A DNA stretch of 64,000 bases, taken from NCBI GenBank assembly GCA_963821025.1, contig CAWGCG010000003.1, forward strand, positions 992,001 to 1,056,000. The letters are read 5' to 3'. Positions 9,215-17,231 of this stretch are shown piece after piece. The stretch comes from WHSW01 sp963821025 (GTDB lineage Bacteria > Actinomycetota > Thermoleophilia > Solirubrobacterales > 70-9). Numbering within the stretch: the stretch's first letter is position 1; every line of letters starts with the position of its first letter. The notes under the pieces were generated by a model. That model was not told the DNA's origin and did no database searches. It saw only the letters and a list, made by a program, of their open reading frames with translations. The position numbers and the translations under genes are program-made.

Positions 9215-10138
9215 ATGGTCGCGGTAGGCGTTCGCGAGCTCGGCGGGGTCGAGGCGCTTCAGGCGCTCGAGCTGGAGCCACGTGAGCCGGGTCCCGACGA
9301 GGTCACGATCCGCGTTCGGGCGGCGGGGGTCGGCTCCTGGGAGGAGTTGCTGGCGACCGGTGAGTGGGATGTGGGGCGTGAGCCGCCACTCGTGCTCGGG
9401 GTTGAATGCTCGGGCGTGGTCGAGCGCGTCGGCGATGGGGTCGAGCGCTTCTCACCGGGCGACGCGGTGCTCACCCATTGCGTTCCGTTTCGCGACCAGG
9501 GCGCCTGGGCGGAGCTGCTGACGACCGCCGAGACGCTGATCGCACCGCTGCCCGAAGGCCTCGACTTCGAGCGGGCCGGAGCGCTTCCCGTGAGCGGGCT
9601 GACCGCCGTGCAGGCGCTCGACTGGCTCGGGGTGTCCGACGGTGACCTGGTCCTGATCACGGCGGCATCCGGAGCCACCGGCGGGATCGCGGTGGAGCTC
9701 GCCGCCGCCCGCGGAGCGACCGTGATCGCGACCTCCGGGGCTGCGAGCTTCGAGCGGGTGAAGGCTCTGGGAGCGACCGAGGTGATCGACTCGCGGGCCC
9801 CGGACTGGGCCGAGCAGGCACGAGCAGCGGCGCCGGCGCCCTTCGACAGCGCGCTCACCGCGGCTCCTGACTCGTCCTCGGCGGCGCTCGGGACGTTGCG
9901 CGAGGGCGGGCGGCTGGCGACGATCGTGGGCGATCCGCCCGATCCCGAGCGCGGGATCGAGGTCCACGACCTGATCGTCGAGGCCGATGCCGCGGCGCTC
10001 GGCGATCTGGCCCGGCTCGCGGCCGCGGGCGAGATCACGATCGAGATCGCCGAGCGCTTCGGGCTGACCGAGGCGCGCCACGCCGTCGAAGCGCTCGGCT
10101 CGTTGCGCTCGGGCGCCAAAGTCGTGTTGGTGCCTTAG
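9215..10138 (+). CDS. NADPH:quinone reductase-like medium-chain dehydrogenase
   Basis: This 307-residue MDR-superfamily oxidoreductase is of the zinc-free quinone-reductase type. The N-terminal GroES-like domain contains VLGVECSGVVERVGDGVERFSPGDAV. The nucleotide-binding domain has the AASGATGGIAVELAAARGATVIATSG Rossmann stretch (shown here in part: ASGATGGIAVELAAARGA). The structural-zinc cysteine cluster of true alcohol dehydrogenases is absent. It starts directly after the small peptide at 9110-9214 and converges on era with two bases between stops. The substrate cannot be told from sequence. Confidence 0.85.
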   Translation: MVAVGVRELGGVEALQALELEPREPGPDEVTIRVRAAGVGSWEELLATGEWDVGREPPLVLGVECSGVVERVGDGVERFSPGDAVLTHCVPFRDQGAWAELLTTAETLIAPLPEGLDFERAGALPVSGLTAVQALDWLGVSDGDLVLITAASGATGGIAVELAAARGATVIATSGAASFERVKALGATEVIDSRAPDWAEQARAAAPAPFDSALTAAPDSSSAALGTLREGGRLATIVGDPPDPERGIEVHDLIVEADAAALGDLARLAAAGEITIEIAERFGLTEARHAVEALGSLRSGAKVVLVP

Positions 10139-10140
10139 AG

Positions 10141-11043
10141 CTACTCGATTCCGAGGCGGTCGAGTAGGCCCTCATCGCGGCGCCACTTCTCGCGCACGCG
10201 AACGTTGAGCTCGAGAAAGACCTTGGCGCCGAGCTCGCGCTCGAGCTCCTTGCGCGCCGCGGTCCCGATCTCGCGCACCATGCGCCCGCCCTTGCCGATC
10301 AGAATCGCCTTCTGGGAGTCGGTCTCGGCCCAGATCTGGGCCGAGATCTCGACCAGGCCGTCCTCGCGCTCGGCGACCTCGCCGACCGCCACCTCGACCG
10401 CGTGCGGAAGCTCCTCGCGGGTGCGCCGCAGGACCTGCTCGCGGATCAGCTCGGCCAGGTGGACCTCGCTCGCCTGGTCGGTCCGATCCTCGGGTGGATA
10501 GAGGAACGGGCCCGGCGGAACCAGCTCCGAGAGCCGTGCGACCAGCGCCGAGACCCCGGTTCCCCGCCTGGCCGAGATCGGGAACACCTCGTCGACCACC
10601 TCGAGCTTCGCCGCCGCGGCGAGCACCTCGGTTGTCGCGGCCGGGTCCAGACGGTCGATCTTGTTGACTGCGCAGATCACCGCTCCACCGGGGTGAGCGT
10701 CGAGCAGGTGGGAGGCGATGAACCGGTCGCCGGGGCCGATCCCCTGCTCGCCGTTGACGACGAGCAGGACGGCGTCGGCGGCCTCGAGCTCGTGCTCCAC
10801 GCGGCGCTGCATCCGCTCGGTGAGCACGTCGCGCGGGCGCTGGACGCCGGGTAGGTCGACGAGCACGAGCTGCCAGCCGGCCGCGACGTCGGTGGCGACC
10901 CCGCGGCTCACCCTGCGGGTGGTCTGAGGCCGATCGGAGATGATCGCCACCTTTGCGCCGACGATCGAGTTGACGAGCGTCGACTTGCCCACGTTGGGGC
11001 GCCCGGCGAGGCCGATGAAGCCGGCTCGCGTTGGAATCTCCAC
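10141..11043 (-). CDS. era: GTPase Era, 16S rRNA-binding ribosome assembly factor
   Basis: Era is an essential 30S maturation GTPase. The protein has 300 residues. The GTPase domain has G1 GRPNVGKSTLVNS, G2 RPQTTRR, G3 DLPGVQ and G4 NKID. The C-terminal KH domain contains ILIGKGGRMVREIGTAARKE, which binds the 3' end of 16S rRNA. It lies two bases downstream of ybeY in the phoH-ybeY-era order usual for bacteria, fitting their shared role in 16S processing. Confidence 0.97.
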   Translation of the reverse strand: MEIPTRAGFIGLAGRPNVGKSTLVNSIVGAKVAIISDRPQTTRRVSRGVATDVAAGWQLVLVDLPGVQRPRDVLTERMQRRVEHELEAADAVLLVVNGEQGIGPGDRFIASHLLDAHPGGAVICAVNKIDRLDPAATTEVLAAAAKLEVVDEVFPISARRGTGVSALVARLSELVPPGPFLYPPEDRTDQASEVHLAELIREQVLRRTREELPHAVEVAVGEVAEREDGLVEISAQIWAETDSQKAILIGKGGRMVREIGTAARKELERELGAKVFLELNVRVREKWRRDEGLLDRLGIE

Positions 11044-11045
11044 CT

Positions 11046-11435
11046 CTATCTGGCACCTGCTGGCTGCTCGTCGTCCAGCGACCGCACGATCTTCGCCTGC
11101 AATTCCATCATCTCCCCGTCATCGACCTCGTGGTCGTACCCGCAGAGATGGAGGACGCCGTGGACCGCCGCTTCGGTCAGATCAGTGGTCCGGGCGGGGC
11201 AGATGACTACGTCGCCGAGCTCGCGCGGCCCCGGCACGGGGCCGGTGCCGTCGAGCGGAAACGAGAGCACGTCGGTTGGCTCGTCGCGGTTGCGATGGCG
11301 GCGATTGAGCTCGCGGATTCGTGACTCGTCGACGAGCTCGAGCGAGAGATGGCCGTCGGCGATCCCGGCTGCGGCGAGGCTCGCGGCAACCGCTTCGCGC
11401 AGGTCGGCGGGGACGTCGCCGAGCTCGACCGTCAA
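11046..11435 (-). CDS. ybeY: Endoribonuclease YbeY (rRNA maturation)
   Basis: This is a metal-dependent endonuclease in 16S 3'-end processing and 70S quality control. In its 129 residues the zinc site is clear: HGVLHLCGYDHEVDDGEM fits the H-x3-H-x5-H signature. ELNRRHRNRDEPTDVLSFP is the other conserved block. The start overlaps the phoH stop by four bases and the stop is two bases from era. The C-terminal residues DDEQPAGAR come from a sequence vaguely like the heptamer repeats seen in trpE; I do not count it as one. Confidence 0.95.
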   Translation of the reverse strand: MTVELGDVPADLREAVAASLAAAGIADGHLSLELVDESRIRELNRRHRNRDEPTDVLSFPLDGTGPVPGPRELGDVVICPARTTDLTEAAVHGVLHLCGYDHEVDDGEMMELQAKIVRSLDDEQPAGAR

Positions 11436-12433
11436 CCGGGCTCTTGGCGGTCGTCGTACTCACCGTAGGCGGCGACGATCCGCTGCACCAGCTGATGGCG
11501 GACGACGTCCTCGCCGCCGAAGCGAATGAAGGCGATGTCCTGGACCGCCGAGAGGATCTCGCCGACGACGACGAGCCCGGAGCGCTTGTCACGCGGCAGG
11601 TCGACCTGGGTGATATCCCCGGTGACCACCATCTTCGAGCCGAACCCGAGCCGGGTGAGGAACATCTTCATCTGCTCGGGGCTGGTGTTCTGCGCCTCGT
11701 CGAGGATCACGAAGGAGTCGTTGAGCGTGCGGCCCCGCATGAAGGCGAGCGGCGCCACCTCGATGATCCCGCGGTCGAAGTAGGTGAGCACCCGCTCAGG
11801 GTCGAGCATGTCGTAGAGGGCGTCGAACAGCGGTCGCAGGTAGGGGTCGACCTTGGCCTGGATGTCACCCGGAAGGAAGCCGAGCTGCTCGCCCGCCTCG
11901 ACCGCCGGCCGGGTGAGGATGATCCGGCTGATCTCGCGCGCATCGAGCGCCGCCACCGCCATCGCGACCGCGAGGAAGGTCTTGCCGGTGCCCGCCGGCC
12001 CGATGCCGAAGGTGACCGTGTGCTTGCGGATCGAGTCGACATAGCGCTTCTGGTTGACGGTCTTCGGCGCGACCTTGACGTTTCGGTGGCGCCAGACCAG
12101 GTCTTCGAGGATCTGCGCTGGCCGCTCGGAGGCCTCGATCGCGCCGTCCACGGTCTCGAGGGTGCCCGGCGCCAGCTCGTGGCCGCGTTCGACCAGCCCG
12201 ACGAGCTCGTCGACCATGGTCGCCGCGCGAGCGACGTCGGCGTCGTCGCCGTCGAGGGTGAGCACGTTTCCGCGCAGAAACACCTCGCAGCCGAGCCTGC
12301 CCTCGAGCTCGCGCAGGACGGTGTCCTCGGAGCCGGCGAGCTCGGCGGCGACGGTGTTGTCGAGCGTGAGCTGGCGGCGCGCCAAGTTAAGACGCAAGCC
12401 TCTCGCGGACCGCGGCGCTGACCCGCTTGCCAT
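11432..12433 (-). CDS. phoH: PhoH-family ATPase (YbeZ type)
   Basis: This is a P-loop ATPase that partners YbeY in RNA metabolism. It has 333 residues with an N-terminal KH-like segment (about 20-85), Walker A GPAGTGKTFLAVAMAVAAL, the PhoH block RGRTLNDSFVILDEAQNTS (containing Walker B) and VVTGDITQVDLP. The ATG at 12433 overlaps the yqeY gene by 47 bases; a TTG at 12385, just past the yqeY stop, is an alternative start. Its stop overlaps ybeY. Confidence 0.93.
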   Translation of the reverse strand: MASGSAPRSARGLRLNLARRQLTLDNTVAAELAGSEDTVLRELEGRLGCEVFLRGNVLTLDGDDADVARAATMVDELVGLVERGHELAPGTLETVDGAIEASERPAQILEDLVWRHRNVKVAPKTVNQKRYVDSIRKHTVTFGIGPAGTGKTFLAVAMAVAALDAREISRIILTRPAVEAGEQLGFLPGDIQAKVDPYLRPLFDALYDMLDPERVLTYFDRGIIEVAPLAFMRGRTLNDSFVILDEAQNTSPEQMKMFLTRLGFGSKMVVTGDITQVDLPRDKRSGLVVVGEILSAVQDIAFIRFGGEDVVRHQLVQRIVAAYGEYDDRQEPG

Positions 12434-12818
12434 CCGCGCGCCCGCCGACGCGCGGCATCGCCGCTCCCATCACGCGGCCGATCTCGAACGGGTCGGAGGC
12501 GCCCGACTCGGCGATCGCAGCATCGACGATCTGCTCGAGCTCGGCGTCCGAGATCTCAGCCGGCAGGTAGCGCTCGATCTCGCGCGCCTCGGCCTGCTCG
12601 GCCGCGGCGCGCTCGGCATTGCCGCCGTCACGGTAGGCATCGGCGGCCTCGAGCCGACGCTTGCGCTCGCGGCGAAGCACGGCGACCTCGTCGCCGCCGC
12701 CCTGCTTTCGGTCCTTTTGCAGGGCGTCGACGACCAGGCGCAGCGCGCTGACACGCTCGCGCTCGCCCGCTTTCATCGCCTCGCGGGTATCGGCTTGAAC
12801 CTGTTCCAGGATCGCCAC
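12387..12818 (-). CDS. yqeY: GatB/YqeY domain protein
   Basis: This 143-residue helical protein is of the YqeY family, related to the tail domain of GatB, which binds tRNA in the amidotransferase complex. Recognisable features are the N-terminus ILEQVQADTREAMKAGERER, YLPAEISDAELEQIVDAAI and MGRVMGAAMPRV-like GRVMGAAMPRVGGRADGKRV. The free-standing family has no firmly assigned function. It is sandwiched between murI (15 bases upstream) and phoH. Confidence 0.88.
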   Translation of the reverse strand: MAILEQVQADTREAMKAGERERVSALRLVVDALQKDRKQGGGDEVAVLRRERKRRLEAADAYRDGGNAERAAAEQAEAREIERYLPAEISDAELEQIVDAAIAESGASDPFEIGRVMGAAMPRVGGRADGKRVSAAVRERLAS

Positions 12819-12833
12819 GCGCTAAGCGTAGCC

Positions 12834-13658
12834 TCAGAGCTCGACCCGCTCTACCTCGCCGAGCGGGAGCTGCAGAAAACGTGTGCCGAGGTCGCGGAAG
12901 CGCTCGGGATCGCCGGTGCAGACGAACTTGTAGTAGCCCTCATCGGCGTCGACGGCCTCGATCCGGCGGGCCTCCAGGATGCGCTGGGCGCTGGCGGCCA
13001 GCGCGTGCCCCGCGGTGACCAAGCGGACCTCGCGGCCGAGGAAGCGCTGCAGCATCGGCCGCACCAGCGGATAGTGAGTGCAGCCGAGGATCACGGTGTC
13101 GACCCGGGCGCGCTTCAGCGGCGCACAGTAGGACCGGACCTTGTCGACAACCGCCTCGGAGAAGGGAAAGCCGCGCTGGATGATCGCGGCGAGATCCGGG
13201 GCGGCGACCTGGGTCACGGTGAGCTCACGGTGCTGGCGCGAGAGCGCGCGAACGTAGGCGCCGCCGGCGACCGTCGCCGGGGTCGCCAGCACTCCCACCC
13301 GACCCGATTCGGTGATCGCCGCGGCGATCTCGGCCTCGGGCTCGATCACGGCGACCACGTCGACCCCACGCTCCGCGGCGAGCGCGTGCGCCTCCTCGAG
13401 CCCCGCCCCCGCCGCCGAGTTGCAGGCGATCACGACCAGCTTGGCGCCGCGCTCGAGCACGAAGCGGGTGTTGCGGGCAACGCATGCGCGCAGCTCCTCG
13501 GCGCTCTTCGTCCCGTAGGGGAAGCGGGCGTCGTCGCCGAGATAGAAGTAGTCCTCCTCGGGCAGCGACACCAGGCACTCGTGCAGCACGGTCAGCCCGC
13601 CGACGCCGGAGTCGAAAACGGCGATCGGCAGGCTCGGGTCTGGGGCCGGGGCGCTCAC
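12834..13658 (-). CDS. murI: Glutamate racemase
   Basis: It makes D-glutamate for peptidoglycan. In its 274 residues, IAVFDSGVGGLTVL is the N-terminal signature, and the two catalytic cysteines are in VIACNSAAGAG and VILGCTHYPLVRP. The start is GTG at 13658. An ATG eleven bases upstream is in a frame that stops at once, so it is not the start. It is divergent from the small serine-repeat gene at 13691, with only 32 bases between the two starts. Confidence 0.95.
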   Translation of the reverse strand: MSAPAPDPSLPIAVFDSGVGGLTVLHECLVSLPEEDYFYLGDDARFPYGTKSAEELRACVARNTRFVLERGAKLVVIACNSAAGAGLEEAHALAAERGVDVVAVIEPEAEIAAAITESGRVGVLATPATVAGGAYVRALSRQHRELTVTQVAAPDLAAIIQRGFPFSEAVVDKVRSYCAPLKRARVDTVILGCTHYPLVRPMLQRFLGREVRLVTAGHALAASAQRILEARRIEAVDADEGYYKFVCTGDPERFRDLGTRFLQLPLGEVERVEL

Positions 13659-13690
13659 AGCTCGATCATCGCGGCTGCGAGACTGTCCGT

Positions 13691-14011
13691 GTGAACGATC
13701 GCCGCCAGAACGGTTCGAAGCTCTCGCTTTGGTCGGATACCTCGCTGCTTTCGATCGGCTCGCGCGGCTCGGTCCTCTCGATCGGCTCGGTCGGCTCGGC
13801 GCTCTCGATCGGCTCCGTCGGCTCGGTCGGTTCGGCGTTCTCGATCGGCTCGGCGGCGTCGGTTGGCTCGGTGCTCTCCGCCGCCGCGCGCTCGTCGGCG
13901 ATGTCGGCGGGCACCCGCGGAGCGATCATGGGCGAGCCGAACCCGCGCGCGGGGATCGTGACCGCGGCGGTGCTCGCAGCGGCGGCGATCGCAATCGCGC
14001 TACGCGCCTAG
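13691..14011 (+). CDS. Small x-x-Ser triplet-repeat protein with C-terminal membrane anchor
   Basis: The reading starts at GTG 13691 and gives 106 residues. After VNDRRQNGS comes an unbroken run of 18 triplets (residues 10-63), each ending in Ser, with the middle position mostly Gly or Leu and the first Val, Ile, Ala or Leu (for example LLSIGSRGSVLSIGSVGS). A short spacer is followed by a terminal hydrophobic segment (GIVTAAVLAAAAIAIAL), suggesting tail anchoring. The regular small/hydrophobic spacing suggests a beta-solenoid or similar fibre-like fold. I recall similar unnamed proteins beginning NDRRQNGSKLSLWS in other high-GC bacteria; function is unknown. The opposite strand is also open (Glu-Pro-Thr repeats) but lacks the anchor and this recognisable N-terminus. 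Confidence 0.6.
   Translation: MNDRRQNGSKLSLWSDTSLLSIGSRGSVLSIGSVGSALSIGSVGSVGSAFSIGSAASVGSVLSAAARSSAMSAGTRGAIMGEPNPRAGIVTAAVLAAAAIAIALRA
13718..13879. repeat. 18 tandem 9-bp units encoding x-x-Ser
   Basis: The 162-base tract is 18 consecutive nonamers, most of them variants of atcggctcg, gtcggctcg or gcgctctcg. Nearly all serine codons are TCG, so the DNA repeat and the protein repeat are in register on the plus strand. Confidence 0.85.
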
Positions 14012-14028
14012 CGAGAGCGCGCGGGCGG

Positions 14029-14805
14029 TCAGGGCTTGCGACGAAACCAGTGGGATGAGCCGAGCTCGTCGAAGCCGAGCCGGGCGTAGAGCCGGCGCGG
14101 CCAGTCCTCGGCGCGCGCGCTGAGGAAGATGATCTCGCTCGCGTCGGCCGCCGCGGCTTCGCAGGCGGCGAGTACGACGGCGCGGGCCAGGCCGCGGCCC
14201 TGTGCGAAGGCGAGCGTCCCGACGTCCTCGACCTGCGCGATCCGATCACGGGCCAGGAGCCGGCAGAAGGACGCCGTGCGGCCGCCGGACTCGGCGGCAA
14301 ACCAGCGATCACCGCCGACCCCGCCGAACCTGCGCTCACGCTCGAGCAGCTGCTCGATCAGCGCATCGCTTCCCTTCTCGGCGGGTAGGTCCTGGCGGAC
14401 GAAGGCGCGGCGCACGTGCTCGAGCTCGATCCCGCGGACCTCCCGGATGGCAACGGCGGTGAGACGATCCGGCACTCGCCGCCGGACCATGTAGACGTCG
14501 GACCCGACCTCCCAGCCGAGCGAGCGAAAGCCCGGCGCGAGCGGCTCTGCGACCTGCGAGTCGGGGGCGAGGATGGTGCGGTGCGCCATCCCGGCACCGC
14601 CGATGAGCTCGTCGGCGAGCTCGACGATTCGCTCGACCTCCAGATCGGCATCCTCGACCAGGAGCAGATTCGAATCCCACACCTTCGAGAGCGAAGGGCT
14701 GAGCAGGGCGTAGCCACCCGGGTAGCGAACTACCTCCTCCGCTGCATCTCGCTCGAGTCCGAGGGCGAACGCGAGACATCGTTCGAGTTGCTCGCGGTCG
14801 TTCAC
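14029..14805 (-). CDS. GNAT-family N-acetyltransferase
   Basis: A 258-residue protein whose C-terminal ~110 residues form a GNAT fold. ARAVVLAACEAAAAD follows the acetyl-CoA loop AFAQGRGLARAV (the Q/RxxGxG/A motif), and LYARLGFDELGSSHWFRR is the usual finish. The N-terminal ~130 residues are a less conserved half (YALLSPSLSKVWDSNLLLVE) seen in double-domain GNATs in which only the second half binds acetyl-CoA. The substrate is unknown. It ends 17 bases from the convergent serine-repeat gene and starts 7 bases after the next membrane-protein gene. Confidence 0.82.
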   Translation of the reverse strand: MNDREQLERCLAFALGLERDAAEEVVRYPGGYALLSPSLSKVWDSNLLLVEDADLEVERIVELADELIGGAGMAHRTILAPDSQVAEPLAPGFRSLGWEVGSDVYMVRRRVPDRLTAVAIREVRGIELEHVRRAFVRQDLPAEKGSDALIEQLLERERRFGGVGGDRWFAAESGGRTASFCRLLARDRIAQVEDVGTLAFAQGRGLARAVVLAACEAAAADASEIIFLSARAEDWPRRLYARLGFDELGSSHWFRRKP

Positions 14806-14812
14806 ACGGCGA

Positions 14813-15307
14813 CTACAGGAACGGCTTCGCCGCCATCACGTAGATCGTCAGGATCACGATCAGGCCGGCGACCGGGCCCATCCGCGCGCTCGCGCCAGAG
14901 GCCTGATTGAACTCGCTCGAGAACTCGACCCGTCCGCCTCCCGATGCCTCGATGTCGCCTCGGGCGGCTCGCAGGGCGCGCCGGTCGGTCGGGATGAAGA
15001 AGCCGTGGACGAGTCCGAGCAAGATCAGGATCGCGAGCACCCCCCAGGCTACGAAGAATTCGCCGAAATCCCAGCGGTCGGCTGTCAGGTAGACGCCGGT
15101 GAGCAGCACCAGGACGCCGCCGATCGTGACCAGCGAGCGGTTGACGGTGGTCTGGGCCGCGATCATCGCCGGGATCGAGCGCGGGTCGTTGCGCCCGGCG
15201 TAGGCGAGGTAGATCCCGAACGCGAAGGTCGGGCCGAAGGCGACGACGACTGCACTGACGTGCAGCCAGACGACGACATCGTAGAACTGGACCGCGAGCG
15301 TGGTCAC
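14813..15307 (-). CDS. Four-helix integral membrane protein (DUF2269-like)
   Basis: A 164-residue protein with four predicted membrane spans: VVVWLHVSAVVVAFGPTFAF, the segment around SLVTIGGVLVLLTGVYL, FFVAWGVLAILILLGLVHGF and GPVAGLIVILTIYVMAA. The N-terminal W-L-H-V-x-x-x-x-x-x-G-P pattern is typical of DUF2269 and related small membrane proteins. No enzymatic motif is visible. Spacing (7 bases to GNAT, 9 from prmA) suggests it is co-transcribed with the prmA-dnaJ-hrcA group. Confidence 0.7.
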   Translation of the reverse strand: MTTLAVQFYDVVVWLHVSAVVVAFGPTFAFGIYLAYAGRNDPRSIPAMIAAQTTVNRSLVTIGGVLVLLTGVYLTADRWDFGEFFVAWGVLAILILLGLVHGFFIPTDRRALRAARGDIEASGGGRVEFSSEFNQASGASARMGPVAGLIVILTIYVMAAKPFL

Positions 15308-15316
15308 GACCCCACC

Positions 15317-16156
15317 CTACTTCGCCCGGGCACCCGAGTTTCCTCGCCGGCAGACCAGCGCCGCCCAGTCGCCGCGGACCCGGCGCTCGGTGGACTCGAG
15401 CCCCGCCGCCGCCAGCGCGCCGGCGACGGCGGAGACCTCGCTCGAGAGCAGGCCCGAGCAGACCAGCCTCTCCGGCGGCGAGTCGAGCCGATCGGCCACC
15501 GCCCGCAGCAGGGGCGCTGTAAGGTTGGCGACCACGGTCGGGGACGCCTGGGGCACAGCGTCGCGCAGGTTGAGACGCTCGAGTCCGAGCTCGACCCCGT
15601 TGGCGAGCGCATTATCGGCGGCGGCCGCGAGCGCCGCGGTCTCGCTGTCGAAGCCGCGGACCGGCCCCCATCCGAGCTTCGCCGCCGCGATCGCCAGCAC
15701 CCCGGAGCCGGTGCCGAGATCGTCGAGCGCTCCGCCGGCCTCGCCGGCGTCGGCGAGCTCCATCAGCAGCTCCAGGCACAGCGTGGTGGTCGCGTGTCCT
15801 CCCGTCCCGAACGCCTGCCCCGGATCGATGACGACGGAAAGGCCCGCCGAGGGGCCCGACTCCCAGGAGGGGCGGACGACCAGCCGGCCGCCGCCGATGC
15901 TCACCGGTCGGTGAAAATCGCGCCAGCGGTCGGCCCAGTCGTCGGGGATCTCGGTCGAGCTGATCTCGACCAGGCCGTCGCCGGCGGCAGCCTCGAGGTC
16001 GGGGAGGTCGGGGAGCTCGCCCGGGGGCCCGTACACCGCATACTCGATCCAGTCGTCCCCGCGATCCTCCTCCACCCCTCCCGGGACCAGCTCGAGCAGA
16101 TCGGCGAGCACCCGCTCGGCGAGCTCGGGACGACAACGAACCGCGAGTCGGATCAC
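15317..16156 (-). CDS. prmA: Ribosomal protein L11 methyltransferase
   Basis: This is an SAM-dependent methyltransferase acting on ribosomal protein L11. It has 279 residues; the C-terminal Rossmann domain has the family block DPGQAFGTGGHATTTLCLE, SAM motif I LDDLGTGSGVLAIAAAKLG and the catalytic-loop VVANLTAPLL. The N-terminal L11-recognition domain (1-~85) is present. It overlaps the dnaJ stop by four bases, the standard actinobacterial hrcA-dnaJ-prmA order. Confidence 0.93.
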   Translation of the reverse strand: MIRLAVRCRPELAERVLADLLELVPGGVEEDRGDDWIEYAVYGPPGELPDLPDLEAAAGDGLVEISSTEIPDDWADRWRDFHRPVSIGGGRLVVRPSWESGPSAGLSVVIDPGQAFGTGGHATTTLCLELLMELADAGEAGGALDDLGTGSGVLAIAAAKLGWGPVRGFDSETAALAAAADNALANGVELGLERLNLRDAVPQASPTVVANLTAPLLRAVADRLDSPPERLVCSGLLSSEVSAVAGALAAAGLESTERRVRGDWAALVCRRGNSGARAK

Positions 16157-17223
16157 GGCTCGCCGAGCGACTCGCGAAGCTGCTCGACCAGCTTGCGCTG
16201 ACCACGGTTGAGCTTGCGCGGGATCGCCACCTCGACCACGACGTGCTGGTCACCGCGACCGCGGCCACGCAGCGACGGCAGGCCGGCTCCCTTGAGCCGG
16301 ACGCTGTGGCCCGGCTGGGTCCCGGCGGCGATCTCGATCCGCCTCTCGCCGTCGAGCGTCTCGACCTCGATCGAGCCGCCGGCCATCGCCGCGGTCACCG
16401 AAACGGCGACGGTCGAGACAAGGTCGCGCCCGTGGCGTTCGAAGCGCTCATCCTCGGCGACGCTGACGAGCACATAGAGGTCGCCCGGCGGCGCTCCCGG
16501 TTCGCCGGCGTGCCCGGCGCCCCCGATCCGGATCCGCTGACCGGACTCGATCCCCGCCGGGACCTCGACGTCCCATGTCCTGTCGCGAAGCTCGCGCCCG
16601 GCACCATCGCAGCGCGCGCAGGGCTGCTCGGCGATCTTGCCGTCGCCGCCGCAGGTCGGGCAGGCGCCGGTCTGAACGAGCTGCCCAAAGGCCGTGCGCC
16701 TCACCTGCTGGACCCGGCCGGCCCCGCCGCAGGTCTCGCAGGTGCTGATCGGCGTGCCCGGCTCGGCGCCGTTGCCGCGGCAGTGCTCGCAGACCGAGAC
16801 CGCCTCGAAGGAGAGCTCGCGTTCGACCCCGGTGAGCACCTCGGCCAGCGTAATCTCGAGCTCGACCCCGATGTCGCCGCCCTGGGCGGGCCCGGCGGAG
16901 CGCCCGCCGAAGAGGTCGCCGAAGAGCGAGTCGCCACCGCCGAACAGGCTCGAGAGGATGTCCTCCATGCTGCCGGCTGTGTGCGGCGCCCAGCCCCCGC
17001 TGCGCAGGCCCTCGTGGCCATAGGAGTCATAGGTGCGCCGGCGAGCGGGATCGGAGAGCACCTCGTAGGCCTCGGCCGCCTCCTTGAACTTCGACTCGGC
17101 CTCGGGATCGTGGCGGTTTACGTCGGGGTGCAGGTCGCGGGCCATGCGCCGAAACGACTTCTTGATCTCCGAGTCGCTGGACCCCCGGCCGACGCCGAGC
17201 ACCTCGTAGTAGTCGCGGGGCAA
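16153..17223 (-). CDS. dnaJ: Chaperone DnaJ (Hsp40)
   Basis: This is a co-chaperone stimulating DnaK. It has 356 residues. The J domain (1-~70) carries the HPD motif in RDLHPDVNRHDP. A short Gly/Ser linker (SSLFGGGDSLFGDLFGG) follows, then four zinc-finger repeats CEHCRGNG, CETCGGAG, CPTCGGDG and CARCDGAG, and the C-terminal substrate-binding domain. It lies eight bases after hrcA, matching the DnaJ2/hrcA pair of actinobacteria. No dnaK or grpE is nearby. Confidence 0.96.
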   Translation of the reverse strand: MPRDYYEVLGVGRGSSDSEIKKSFRRMARDLHPDVNRHDPEAESKFKEAAEAYEVLSDPARRRTYDSYGHEGLRSGGWAPHTAGSMEDILSSLFGGGDSLFGDLFGGRSAGPAQGGDIGVELEITLAEVLTGVERELSFEAVSVCEHCRGNGAEPGTPISTCETCGGAGRVQQVRRTAFGQLVQTGACPTCGGDGKIAEQPCARCDGAGRELRDRTWDVEVPAGIESGQRIRIGGAGHAGEPGAPPGDLYVLVSVAEDERFERHGRDLVSTVAVSVTAAMAGGSIEVETLDGERRIEIAAGTQPGHSVRLKGAGLPSLRGRGRGDQHVVVEVAIPRKLNRGQRKLVEQLRESLGEP

Positions 17224-17231
17224 GGTCGGGC

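Noticed and set aside
11040..11075. Fifth heptamer tract at the ybeY 3' end
   Set aside because: The sequence ctggcacctgctggctgctcg is reminiscent of the trpE units, but no two consecutive heptamers match well.
13666..13929. Antisense Glu-Pro-Thr repeat protein opposite the serine-triplet gene
   Set aside because: It is the mirror of the same 9-bp repeat. It has no start signal, no anchor and no family resemblance, while the plus-strand reading has all three.
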